12,183 nucleotides of DNA, taken from contig CAJUGZ010000121.1 in the NCBI GenBank assembly GCA_910585855.1, positions 1 through 12,183 of the forward strand, in the 5' to 3' direction. The position numbers and the translations under genes are program-made. Origin of the DNA: an uncultured Lachnospiraceae bacterium (lineage in GTDB: Bacteria > Bacillota_A > Clostridia > Lachnospirales > Lachnospiraceae). Shown piece by piece: positions 5,758 through 12,183 of the stretch (position 1 is the first letter of the stretch; each line of letters opens with the position of its first letter). The notes under the pieces were generated by a model. The model was given only the letters and a program-made list of their open reading frames with translations, was not told where the DNA came from and searched no databases.

Positions 5758-7218
5758 TTAAACTAAACCCTGTAATTTTAATATTTCTTCCTTTTTTGTC
5801 TGCGGCAAAACATGTGTATAAATATCCATTGTCATCTTAATACTGCTATGCCCTAATAACTCCTGCACTACCTTTGGCGGCATCCCGTTTTCCAATGCCC
5901 TTGTCGCAAATGTATGGCGCAGTGTATGCGGTGTAATTCGTTCTACTTCTAAACGCCCTTTTAGCATCTCCTTCCCTTTCTTTTTTGTAATCTGCATCTC
6001 TGTCCAGCCATTCATCATCGCTACAATACGATCCAAATCATATGCAATCGTTCTTTTCCTTACGGGTTCTCCCGGCTTTAATGGATCGGTAAAAACCAAA
6101 TGATCCAAACCGGGCTTTTTCTTCCATTTCTCTCCAGCTTTTATCTTATCTTCTGCCTGTTTTCTCTTTCGCTTTTTCAACATTTTTACAATATCTGGAA
6201 GCAGAGGTATGGTACGAAAACTAGAAATCGACTTTGGTGTATCAATATAAAAACCAGTATCTTTAAAGTATTTCATATTTCCGTTTACGGTTAAAGTTTC
6301 CAATTCGAAATTAATGTCTTTCCACTTAAGTGCCATCAATTCTCCAATTCTTAAACCTGTAGAAAGAGCTAGACGATAGAGATCGTTATAGTCACTTTCT
6401 TCTGCATAAATTAAAAATGCTTTCTGTTCTTCACGACTTAATACCCGCTTCATTTTTCTTTTTTTCTCTTTTGGAAAAACTACAAATGTAACCGGATTCT
6501 TTATAATAATATCATTTTTCATTAATTGATTAAACATTCCTGATAAAACTCCTCTTGAAACACGAAGTGTGCTGATGGAATATCCTTTTCTAACCAAATC
6601 ATTATATAATTTCTGCAAATGTTCTACACGAATCTCTCTTACATACATATTTCCGATATATGGACGAATATAACAATTATAATTTCTTCTATAGTTCTCT
6701 AATGTTCCCTTTTTAACCATTAATTCCTTATACTCTTTTATCCATACTTCAAACCAATCATTTAAACGAATTTTTTCCGGTTTACAATAAATTCCATGCT
6801 CCATTTCATACTGGATATCACGCAGTCTTTTTGTAATTTTTTCTAAATCCATATCATAAAGATAGTGACGAACTCCCATATAATAATAAGTAGCCTGATA
6901 ACGACCATCTGCTCGTTTTGTAATGCCCTTTGGTAAATTTTTTACAGATTTTGTTTGAATTTCATTAAAGGATTCTTCTATTTTTATTCCTTTTTCTTCC
7001 TTTTTCTCCTCTATTATTTCAGTAGCTTTTTCCTTTCCTACTGCTTCCTTTTCTTCTTTATTCTTTTCTTCTGTTCTATTTTCATCTTCTAAAAGATTCT
7101 CTGTTGTTCCCTTTTCTATCTCTTCTTTATCTGCTACCTGTTTTTCTGTTTCTTTCACCCCTTCTGCTGTCATCCCATTTTCATTTTTATTCTTTTCTTC
7201 CAAAATTTTACATTCCAC
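5758..7218 (-). CDS. Tyrosine recombinase / integrase (Tn916-like) with charged N-terminal extension
   Basis: A 486-residue site-specific recombinase. Residues 97-145 (KGITKRADGRYQATYYYMG and onward) are the AP2-like arm-binding domain of Tn916/phage-type integrases, 150-250 the SAM-like core-binding domain, and 255-480 the catalytic domain. All catalytic residues are visible: R290 (TGLRIGE), K329, H431-x-x-R434 (HTLRH), H457 (LGHSS) and the nucleophile Y467 (MDIYTHV), so it should be active. Residues 1-92 are almost only E, K, N and T, absent from typical relatives, and contain no good alternative start apart from M16. The GTG start has AAGGAG 9 bases upstream. The gene is convergent with the XRE regulator. 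No excisionase, relaxase, conjugation or capsid genes are nearby, so the element is either very small, remnant, or integrated with its cargo outside the window. Confidence 0.95.
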   Translation of the reverse strand: MECKILEEKNKNENGMTAEGVKETEKQVADKEEIEKGTTENLLEDENRTEEKNKEEKEAVGKEKATEIIEEKKEEKGIKIEESFNEIQTKSVKNLPKGITKRADGRYQATYYYMGVRHYLYDMDLEKITKRLRDIQYEMEHGIYCKPEKIRLNDWFEVWIKEYKELMVKKGTLENYRRNYNCYIRPYIGNMYVREIRVEHLQKLYNDLVRKGYSISTLRVSRGVLSGMFNQLMKNDIIIKNPVTFVVFPKEKKRKMKRVLSREEQKAFLIYAEESDYNDLYRLALSTGLRIGELMALKWKDINFELETLTVNGNMKYFKDTGFYIDTPKSISSFRTIPLLPDIVKMLKKRKRKQAEDKIKAGEKWKKKPGLDHLVFTDPLKPGEPVRKRTIAYDLDRIVAMMNGWTEMQITKKKGKEMLKGRLEVERITPHTLRHTFATRALENGMPPKVVQELLGHSSIKMTMDIYTHVLPQTKKEEILKLQGLV

Positions 7219-7313
7219 TTCTTTCTTCTCCTTTCATTTTTCCTTTGTTTTTCTTACCCTTTTCTTCTCTGATCCCCCTTTTTAATTAAATAGGATTTGT
7301 CGCTTGTAGTATA

Positions 7314-7342
7314 GTTATACCAAAAAATTCAATAAATGCCTA
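7314..7342 (-). promoter_or_regulatory. Probable promoter of the integrase gene
   Basis: On the minus strand TAGGCA (7342-7337), 17 bases, then TATAAC (7319-7314) preceded by TG, an extended -10. The -10 lies within the near-palindrome GTATAGTTATAC, which could be an operator. The leader would be about 90 bases and includes a GGGGG run near 7275. Confidence 0.5.
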
Positions 7343-7640
7343 AAGAAATTTTTATTTATGTATAAAAAATCTTTTTTATCCTATTTTCAATATTTTCTAT
7401 TATACATCTTTCACTTGATTTGGAACAAAATTAATTTTTTCCAATTATGTAAAATTATTCTAGAAAAAACAATACCTTCCTAAAAATCTGTTATGTTAAA
7501 TTAAAACAAAAAAAGACATAAACTATCATAAATTTTCCTAAGATAAAATCTAAAAATAAATTTAAATTTTTTAAATTTTTCCACTTTATTTTTTTACTAT
7601 TTTCCTCAAAAATTTCTCCAAATTTATACATTTTATACCA

Positions 7641-7695
7641 TAAAAAAACTTCTTTTAATAAGAATTATTATTTATTAATTCTTATCAAAAGAAGT
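7641..7695 (-). terminator. Strong intrinsic terminator on the minus strand
   Basis: ACTTCTTTT-A-ATAAGAATTA (7648-7667) pairs with TAATTCTTAT-C-AAAAGAAGT (7676-7695): 19 pairs, one A-C mismatch, 8-base loop. Read on the minus strand it is followed directly by seven T (7648-7642), the classic intrinsic form. It insulates the integrase from transcripts arriving from the right. The nearest upstream coding sequence on that strand is the Rpn-like pseudogene, over 400 bases away. Confidence 0.75.
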
Positions 7696-8126
7696 ACCCT
7701 TTTTCTCTCCTAAAAAGACTTTTTTTATCCCTTTTTTTATATTTTATCCCATAAAAATCGTTCTTATCTATCTTACTTTATTTCAAAATTATTCGATAAA
7801 ATAGCGGCTGTTCTATAAATTTTTAACCTTTTATAACAATATATAATTACAGCCCTATGTTGTATTGAATTTTCTTAAGTAGTGTTTCTAACTTTGTATC
7901 TATACTCCTCCATCTTATTCCAGATATTGGGTATAGATAAAGCCCACAAAACTTTATAAATATTGGATTTTTTAGTATTTTAATAACCATAAAAGTTTTA
8001 ACAAAAAAATACAAATATACGAAATTATTTACATTATCTTTTTATTTACTACTATTTTTTAACTATTTTAAATAAATTTTATTAAAATTTTCTATTCAAA
8101 TAAGATCAAAATTTATATAGCTTATA

Positions 8127-8643
8127 TCAAGAATTTTTTTCTTTCTTAATTTCTATCATAATTTTCCATATCGTATCAATATCATCTTCTGATTCATCTG
8201 CAATAACTTCCACTATCTTCCCCTTTTCTAATTTTTTTCTTACTTGTTTTTTCAATTTTTCTTTTTCACCTTCTTCCCTTCCCTCTTCCCTTTCTTGAAA
8301 TCAAATAATCTCTTCATAACTTAATTGTTCTACTGCCATATCAATTACCCTCTGATTTATAAAATAAATAGTTAATTTCATTTTCGGTAGACTGTTGTTC
8401 AAAGAAATAATAAAACGCCTGATTGACCAAAAACAATAAATCATTCTTTCGATTTCCAATTAAAACAGGATTTCGTGTCATCACCTGAATGGGTTCTTCC
8501 ACTTTTATAGATTCCCCTACATAACAAAGCAGTTCTTTGATTGCTTCTTCGTTCTCAAAAATCTTTCGAAAGAAACTGTCTGCAAACTTCTGATTGACAT
8601 GATTGCTGCTGGCAGCTAATTATTCTTTTGTGGATGAATTCAA
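8127..8643 (-). pseudogene. Decayed Rpn family / PD-(D/E)XK transposase-like gene
   Basis: Reading the minus strand from TTG 8643 (AGGAG 8 bases upstream) gives LNSSTKE, a TAA stop, then an intact stretch AASSNHVNQKFADSFFRKIF and on through NEEAIKELL, RNPVLIGNRKNDLLFLVNQA and FYYFFEQQSTEN. This matches the N-terminal nuclease part of Rpn proteins, with the N-D-x-x-F and QST pattern, and ends at YKSEGN-stop. After a frame change the other end follows: MAVEQLSYEEII, a TGA, then the EGREEGEKEK-type hinge and a C-terminal EVIADESEDDIDTIWKIMIE helix pair. The central half of the normal 280-300-residue protein, including much of the catalytic core, is missing. At least two in-frame stops, a frameshift and an internal deletion make it a clear pseudogene. 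Intact relatives are thought to promote RecA-independent recombination and are very numerous in Lachnospiraceae. Confidence 0.8.
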
Positions 8644-8940
8644 AATACATTCTCCTTTCTTCCCTGAAAAGCAATTCTCTTTTTTATTATTTTAGCATAA
8701 GGACAATTCTTCTTCAATGAAAGATTTTTTGATTTTTTCTTCTTCTCTTCTCACTCTTTTATAAAAATACAATTTTTATAGAAAAATAATAAAAATTATC
8801 AGAAAAAATAAGAGCAATTTCCCTTCCAATTTTGTTATCCTAATTATAAAAAAAATACAAAGGAACTGAAAAAATTCGTTCCCTTACATCCGAAATTACA
8901 TCCTTCTCTTCTGTCAAAAAAATCCCTTTTTCCAGTAATT
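8644..8940. other. Gene-free A+T-rich interval
   Basis: Nearly 300 bases between the pseudogene and the conserved upstream element of the wall-binding protein. No open frame is credible. The only local structure noted is a modest hairpin GGAAC...GTTCC near 8863-8884. Confidence 0.6.
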
Positions 8941-8942
8941 TA

Positions 8943-8985
8943 GCGGATTCAATACACCCGCCTAATTATACACATGTATTGCAAA
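8943..8985 (+). promoter_or_regulatory. Conserved 43-bp upstream element, copy 1
   Basis: This sequence recurs at 12141-12183 with 2 differences in 43. It begins GCGGATTC and contains 7-bp inverted arms CAATACA (8950-8956) and TGTATTG (8975-8981) with an 18-base spacer holding TTATAC (8966-8971), a possible -10. No TTGACA-like -35 box is present at the right distance, which suggests an activator or a non-SigA factor. It ends 38 bases before the ATG of the wall-binding protein. Conservation in such A+T-rich DNA points to a shared control signal. Confidence 0.6.
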
Positions 8986-9023
8986 ATTTGTTTCAGATTA
9001 TACAAAAAAGGAGAGTGCAAACA

Positions 9024-10244
9024 ATGAGAAAGTTGACAAAGACAGCTGCTGTTGTTGCTTCAATGGCTGTGATGGCTATGGGTACTGCTGTAATGACAAG
9101 CGCAGCTCAAGAAGGTTGGGTACAAAAAGGTGCAGATTGGTACTTTTATGTAAATGGCAATGCGGTAGAAAACCAATGGGCTTTAACCGGTGATAAATGG
9201 TACTTTTTAGGTGAAGATGGAAAAATGGTTAAAAATGCTTTTATCAATGACGGCGTAGAAATTGATTATGACAGTGAAGAAGATATTCCAGAAGGTGGAA
9301 ACGAAGAAGATCCTGTCTATTTTGTAGGTTCAGATGGAGCTATGGTAACTGGCTGGATTCAAATTGATTTAAAAAGTTTAGGCGGCACTGTTACACCAAA
9401 GACAAGTAAAACATGGTATTATTTTGGTGGCTCTGGTTATATGTTTGGCGATCAATGGGTAGCTTCTGGAAATGACTGGTATTATTTAAGTCCTGAAGGT
9501 AAAATGAAAGAAAAAGGATTTGATGAAAGTGGCGATTACTATCTTACAAAAGGTGGTAAAATGGCAACAGGATGGTATAAATTAACTTCTGATGATGCAG
9601 AAGCAATTAACGACGCAAAAAATTCATCTAACGATGAACTTGAAGAAAATGATTATATTTTTGCTGATAAAGATGGTGAATTGCAAACCGGTTGGGTTAA
9701 GGATAATGGAAAATGGTACTATATTGATGAAAACTATGGTATGATTGATGATGGTTTTACACCAGACGGAAAATTCTATTTAAAATCCGGCGGAGCTATG
9801 GCTACTGGTTATACAAAAGTTAATGATAACGAATACTATTTCTTTGATACTTCTAATGGTGAAATGAAAACAAATAAATTCCAAAAAGTAGGAAGCCGTT
9901 ATTACTACTTTGGTGCAGATGGACGTTCTTTTGCAGATCAAATTGGTAAAAATGATACAATATTCTATATTGAAGAAACAAAGAAAAATGGTGCTTCAGG
10001 CGAGAAATTTATCATGGCAACAGATCCAAGTCTTTTAGGAGCAACAACAAGAACTACATCCCCAGTATCCTTTTCTGCTGCTAAAGTTAATGCAATAACA
10101 ACTGTAACTCCACAAAATATAGATGATGCTGCCGACTATTTCAAAGAATCCATGGGAAATGAGAAAGATGGATACACTTATAAGATTTATAAATTAGGTT
10201 CTGGTACTACAAAAACTGTAAAAGCAAAAGCAAAAACAAACTAA
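9024..10244 (+). CDS. Secreted cell-wall-binding repeat protein
   Basis: A 406-residue exported protein. Residues 1-28 are a signal peptide (basic MRKLTK, hydrophobic core, cleavage after TSAA). Residues 30-320 are successive cell-wall/choline-binding-type repeats, each with a W-Y-Y/F doublet, G-x-M and G-W: GWVQKGADWYFYV, DKWYFLGEDGKMV, TWYYFGGSGYM, NDWYYLSPEGKM, GWVKDNGKWYYID and YYYFGADGR are examples. Acidic linkers separate some of them. The last 85 residues lack repeats and end in a lysine-rich tail. No hydrolase, adhesin or LPXTG sorting domain is seen, so binding is by the repeats themselves. The frame opens at TTG 8979, but ATG 9024 has AAGGAG 10 bases upstream and starts the signal peptide. 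Gene-poor flanks and a following terminator make it monocistronic. Likely a surface-coat protein; ligand unknown. Confidence 0.88.
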   Translation: MRKLTKTAAVVASMAVMAMGTAVMTSAAQEGWVQKGADWYFYVNGNAVENQWALTGDKWYFLGEDGKMVKNAFINDGVEIDYDSEEDIPEGGNEEDPVYFVGSDGAMVTGWIQIDLKSLGGTVTPKTSKTWYYFGGSGYMFGDQWVASGNDWYYLSPEGKMKEKGFDESGDYYLTKGGKMATGWYKLTSDDAEAINDAKNSSNDELEENDYIFADKDGELQTGWVKDNGKWYYIDENYGMIDDGFTPDGKFYLKSGGAMATGYTKVNDNEYYFFDTSNGEMKTNKFQKVGSRYYYFGADGRSFADQIGKNDTIFYIEETKKNGASGEKFIMATDPSLLGATTRTTSPVSFSAAKVNAITTVTPQNIDDAADYFKESMGNEKDGYTYKIYKLGSGTTKTVKAKAKTN

Positions 10245-10263
10245 AATAGAATGATATTAGGGT

Positions 10264-10310
10264 AATAAAGAGTGTCTAAATTTTAGGCACTCTTTATTAT
10301 TTGTTAGTTT
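10264..10310 (+). terminator. Intrinsic terminator of the wall-binding protein gene
   Basis: AATAAAGAGTG (10264-10274) pairs with CACTCTTTATT (10288-10298); a T-G pair and CTAA/TTAG extend the stem to 16 positions with a 3-base loop. A T-rich tail follows (10297-10310). It starts 19 bases after the stop codon. Confidence 0.85.
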
Positions 10311-10497
10311 TAATTATAATTTGAAATAAAATTTTATATCTTAAAAAATCCAAAAATTATGGTAATATACTTTATCATTTTTATAAAAATCCTCTTAAGA
10401 GAAAGATGTAAAAATAGATGTCATTATTAATAAAAATGGTAATATTATCTAATATTGGTAATTATTACTTAATTGTAAAAGATAATTCTTTTTTATT

Positions 10498-11457
10498 TTA
10501 ATTATGTTTTTTTAAATATTTATTCCATAAAGGATATAATTCTATTTCTTTTAACTTACTGCACCATAAAGGATACTCCGCTTTCCTATAACCATTTGTA
10601 TGATTTTCCAATAGTTTTACTAAAACATTTTCTAATGTTTCCTTTTGTTTTAAAGGTTTCTCTTGAATTTTTTTCCATGCCAATAAAAGTTCTTCTTCTT
10701 CACTAAGAAGAATATAAAGTTCCTCTATAGAAAGTGGTGCGAAATATTCTACATATTCATTAAGCGACAATAAAGCAATATAAGTACGAATACGCATAAT
10801 TTCTGTTCCTATTCCTGCACGATCATAGACTAATAAAAAAGGAATCTTTCGATTTTGTAAATACTTTCTCAATTTTTTTATTATTTTACTTTTTCCGTCT
10901 GTAGATAAGATATTTACAATATCTAATGAATGTTTTATTAACTGATAGCCTCCTTTTCTATCCTCTACCCAACAATCTTCTGCATAATAAGATTTTACTT
11001 GATTGGTATCCTGATAAAAAATAGGAAATGTACAAATTCCATTTTTTTCTTCTAACGTTAGAATATCATCTTCATTAAAACCTTGATTTAAGTTTGCTTC
11101 TCTGGTTATAATTACTAAATAAGGAATTTCACTTATCATTAAATCATTTAAAATTCGATTACGTACCTGACGCCGTTCTTTGTTATCAACATTTTGTTCT
11201 AGATCATCAATTAAAATTAAATCAAAATTTTCATAATCTTTTAACTGAAATGTTACAATATCTGAAAGATTTAAAACCTGAATTGATAAAGAAGGTTTAC
11301 AAACTATTTTAAAACCTGCCAGTTCATCTAATGCGTTTGTAACACAGGTAAAAAACTGTGTTTTCCCTATACCAGAATCTCCCGTTATAATTGTGAAATG
11401 GGATTTTATTTTTAAATGATATTCCAAATGAAATCCAGATACATATAATTCTAACAT
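10498..11457 (-). CDS. P-loop NTPase with unassigned C-terminal domain
   Basis: A 319-residue protein. The start is almost directly the nucleotide-binding fold: a beta strand YHLKIKSHFTIITG leads into a Walker A motif GDSGIGKT (26-33), and DLILIDDLEQ (79-88) is a Walker B with paired aspartates. YLVIITRE (113-120) looks like a sensor strand. No ABC signature or transmembrane segment is seen. The second half (about 170-319) has a strand-helix-strand unit, SLDIVNILSTDGKSKIIKKL then IPFLLVYDRAGIG (205-217), faintly reminiscent of Toprim-type folds, and a leucine/lysine/glutamate-rich helical tail. I do not recognise the family. The frame reaches an ATG at 11472 that overlaps the upstream gene by 11 bases with a badly spaced ribosome binding site; the ATG at 11457 has GGAG 9 bases before it and is preferred, though either is possible. 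It is coupled to the 170-residue gene. Confidence 0.75.
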   Translation of the reverse strand: MLELYVSGFHLEYHLKIKSHFTIITGDSGIGKTQFFTCVTNALDELAGFKIVCKPSLSIQVLNLSDIVTFQLKDYENFDLILIDDLEQNVDNKERRQVRNRILNDLMISEIPYLVIITREANLNQGFNEDDILTLEEKNGICTFPIFYQDTNQVKSYYAEDCWVEDRKGGYQLIKHSLDIVNILSTDGKSKIIKKLRKYLQNRKIPFLLVYDRAGIGTEIMRIRTYIALLSLNEYVEYFAPLSIEELYILLSEEEELLLAWKKIQEKPLKQKETLENVLVKLLENHTNGYRKAEYPLWCSKLKEIELYPLWNKYLKKHN

Positions 11458-11461
11458 AGTT

Positions 11462-11974
11462 TTAATCTCCATTTCCTTGATTTAATTTATTTAAGTACAT
11501 TAAATGTTCTTCCACAACATCTTGAATTCCCTTAAAGTCAAAATAAATTTGATCGGATTGCAACCATTTAACTTTTAATTGAGGAAGTGAATAATTCGGA
11601 TAGCGAATAGAATCTGAACATATAATTAAATTGATATCTGTTTCTAATGCTGCTTGGCAAATATACTCAAATACATTTGCACCAAAAGTAGAAGATTTAT
11701 ACCAAGTTGGTTTCTGATCCTTTTGAAAATACATCATAAGTGCAAGCGATTTTACTCCAGTAGCAAGTTCTTGATGAGAATAAGCACGTCCATCCTTTTT
11801 TGAAAGAAAAACAAATCCTCCTTCCCAATGCATATGAGAAATATGTTCTACTGCTCGTTTCAAAATATTGGAATTCATCCATTCTGGTTGAAATTGATAA
11901 TTAAAAGTACGATCAATCGCCCACTCAATATTAAAACGATCATAATCGTTCGGAAAAAAATCTAATGTCAACAT
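11462..11974 (-). CDS. Small hypothetical protein, DUF4869-like
   Basis: A 170-residue, apparently cytosolic protein of mixed alpha/beta character. Its start MLTLDFFPNDYDRF and the central block ATGVKSLALMMYFQKDQ, then SSTFGANVFEYICQAALETD and INLIICSD (71-121) recall the pattern of DUF4869 proteins of Clostridia (a G-V-K-x-L segment, then G-x-N and a helix); this is from memory and tentative. No catalytic motif is apparent. The frame runs up to a TTG at 12115, but that extension contains the promoter; the ATG at 11974 has GGAGG 10 bases upstream and was chosen. Its stop lies just before the start of the P-loop NTPase gene, so the two proteins are probably made together and may act as a complex. 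Confidence 0.7.
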   Translation of the reverse strand: MLTLDFFPNDYDRFNIEWAIDRTFNYQFQPEWMNSNILKRAVEHISHMHWEGGFVFLSKKDGRAYSHQELATGVKSLALMMYFQKDQKPTWYKSSTFGANVFEYICQAALETDINLIICSDSIRYPNYSLPQLKVKWLQSDQIYFDFKGIQDVVEEHLMYLNKLNQGNGD

Positions 11975-12016
11975 ATGCCCCGTTCCTCCATTAAAATAAA
12001 ACTTGAAAACAGTTTT

Positions 12017-12045
12017 ATTATAACTTGCTATTAATAGAAATACAA
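12017..12045 (-). promoter_or_regulatory. Promoter of the two-gene NTPase operon
   Basis: On the minus strand TTGTAT (12045-12040), a 17-base spacer and a perfect TATAAT (12022-12017). The leader to the ATG at 11974 would be about 35 bases. The -35 is only half consensus, so expression may be modest or need an activator. Confidence 0.65.
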
Positions 12046-12140
12046 GGAAATCAAGACTTTTTATACAAAAAATTTTCCTCTTTACATCTACAAATACATC
12101 CATCCCACCCCACAAAATTTTCTGTTTTCTAGGTAATCAT

Positions 12141-12183
12141 GCGGATTCAATACACCTGCCTAGTTATACACATGTATTGCAAA
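12141..12183 (+). promoter_or_regulatory. Conserved 43-bp upstream element, copy 2 (cut by window end)
   Basis: Matches 8943-8985 at 41 of 43 positions, with the CAATACA and TGTATTG arms intact. It is oriented outward, so a plus-strand gene should begin within about 40-50 bases beyond the window. Weak similarity extends a short way upstream (a shared GTAAT near 12133 and 8935). Confidence 0.6.

Larger units (their letters stand above)
7219..8126. other. Long very A+T-rich interval without a gene
   Basis: About 900 bases between the integrase start and the Rpn-like pseudogene carry no open frame that looks like a gene. They hold the integrase promoter near 7314-7342, the strong hairpin at 7648-7695, a 9-bp inverted repeat TATCTATAC/GTATAGATA (7897-7905 and 7931-7939), and otherwise homopolymer-rich sequence. 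The composition and lack of coding suggest decayed DNA. Confidence 0.65.

Noticed and set aside
7104..7289. Plus-strand frame rich in phenylalanine, leucine and serine
   Set aside because: It is the complement of the Glu/Lys-rich integrase extension, not a membrane protein gene.
7897..7939. 9-bp inverted repeat TATCTATAC/GTATAGATA as a functional site
   Set aside because: A 25-base loop in extremely A+T-rich DNA with no adjacent gene; chance cannot be excluded.
7850..8126. Short minus-strand peptide stretches that might be remnants of another gene
   Set aside because: Only about a dozen readable residues (MEEYRYKVRNTT) between stops; too little to assign.
11975..12115. N-terminal extension of the DUF4869-like gene with a hydrophobic stretch that could pass for a membrane segment
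   Set aside because: It begins at TTG without a ribosome binding site and overlaps a TATAAT promoter; the ATG at 11974 has GGAGG.
8943..12183. The 43-bp direct repeats as attL/attR of the tyrosine integrase
   Set aside because: They are over 1.7 kb from the integrase gene, which lies outside the bracketed interval, and one sits at a promoter position; a control element explains them better.
1..12183. CRISPR arrays, tRNA or rRNA genes
   Set aside because: No regularly spaced short repeats, cloverleaf-like sequence or rRNA motifs were seen on either strand.

Overview
The window looks like a chromosome segment of a low-GC, Gram-positive anaerobe of the Clostridia, most likely a Lachnospiraceae gut bacterium. 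The reasons are A+T-rich DNA with strong GGAGG-type ribosome binding sites, a soluble chemoreceptor next to a FIST protein, a secreted protein built of aromatic/glycine cell-wall-binding repeats, a Tn916-type tyrosine recombinase and a decayed Rpn/PD-(D/E)XK transposase-like gene. The family is inferred; no rRNA or other marker gene is present.

Left part (1-4316). Three minus-strand genes form an apparent operon: a heparinase II/III C-terminal-like protein (2167-3054), a FIST-domain sensor (1072-2127) and a cytosolic methyl-accepting chemotaxis protein without its own sensor domain (114-1058). FIST probably supplies ligand sensing in trans to the receptor. Divergent from them is a membrane-anchored GT2 glycosyltransferase of the GtrB/DPM1 type (3312-4265), with a good promoter and a 13-bp hairpin after its stop.

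Middle (4266-8940). A repeated 3'-flanking element occurs three times (12-90, 4517-4584 inverted, 4773-4851). The second and third copies face each other around a nested palindromic interior, giving a MITE-like block. Next come two divergent small HTH regulators (4889-5086 minus, 5252-5593 plus) with overlapping regulatory signals, then a convergent complete tyrosine integrase (5758-7218 minus) with an unusual charged N-terminal extension. This looks like a cargo-poor or remnant integrative element. From 7219 to 8126 there is very A+T-rich DNA without a gene, holding one strong hairpin terminator. A broken Rpn-like gene follows (8127-8643 minus).

Right part (8941-12183). A secreted cell-wall-binding repeat protein (9024-10244 plus) is preceded by a 43-bp sequence that recurs at the window's right edge (12141-12183) with two differences. 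Another gene under the same control signal, possibly a paralogue, is therefore predicted just outside. Between the two copies, on the minus strand, lies a two-gene operon of a small unrecognised (DUF4869-like) protein (11462-11974) and a P-loop NTPase with an unassigned C-terminal half (10498-11457). This pair is the best candidate here for an undescribed system; its function cannot be read from the sequence.
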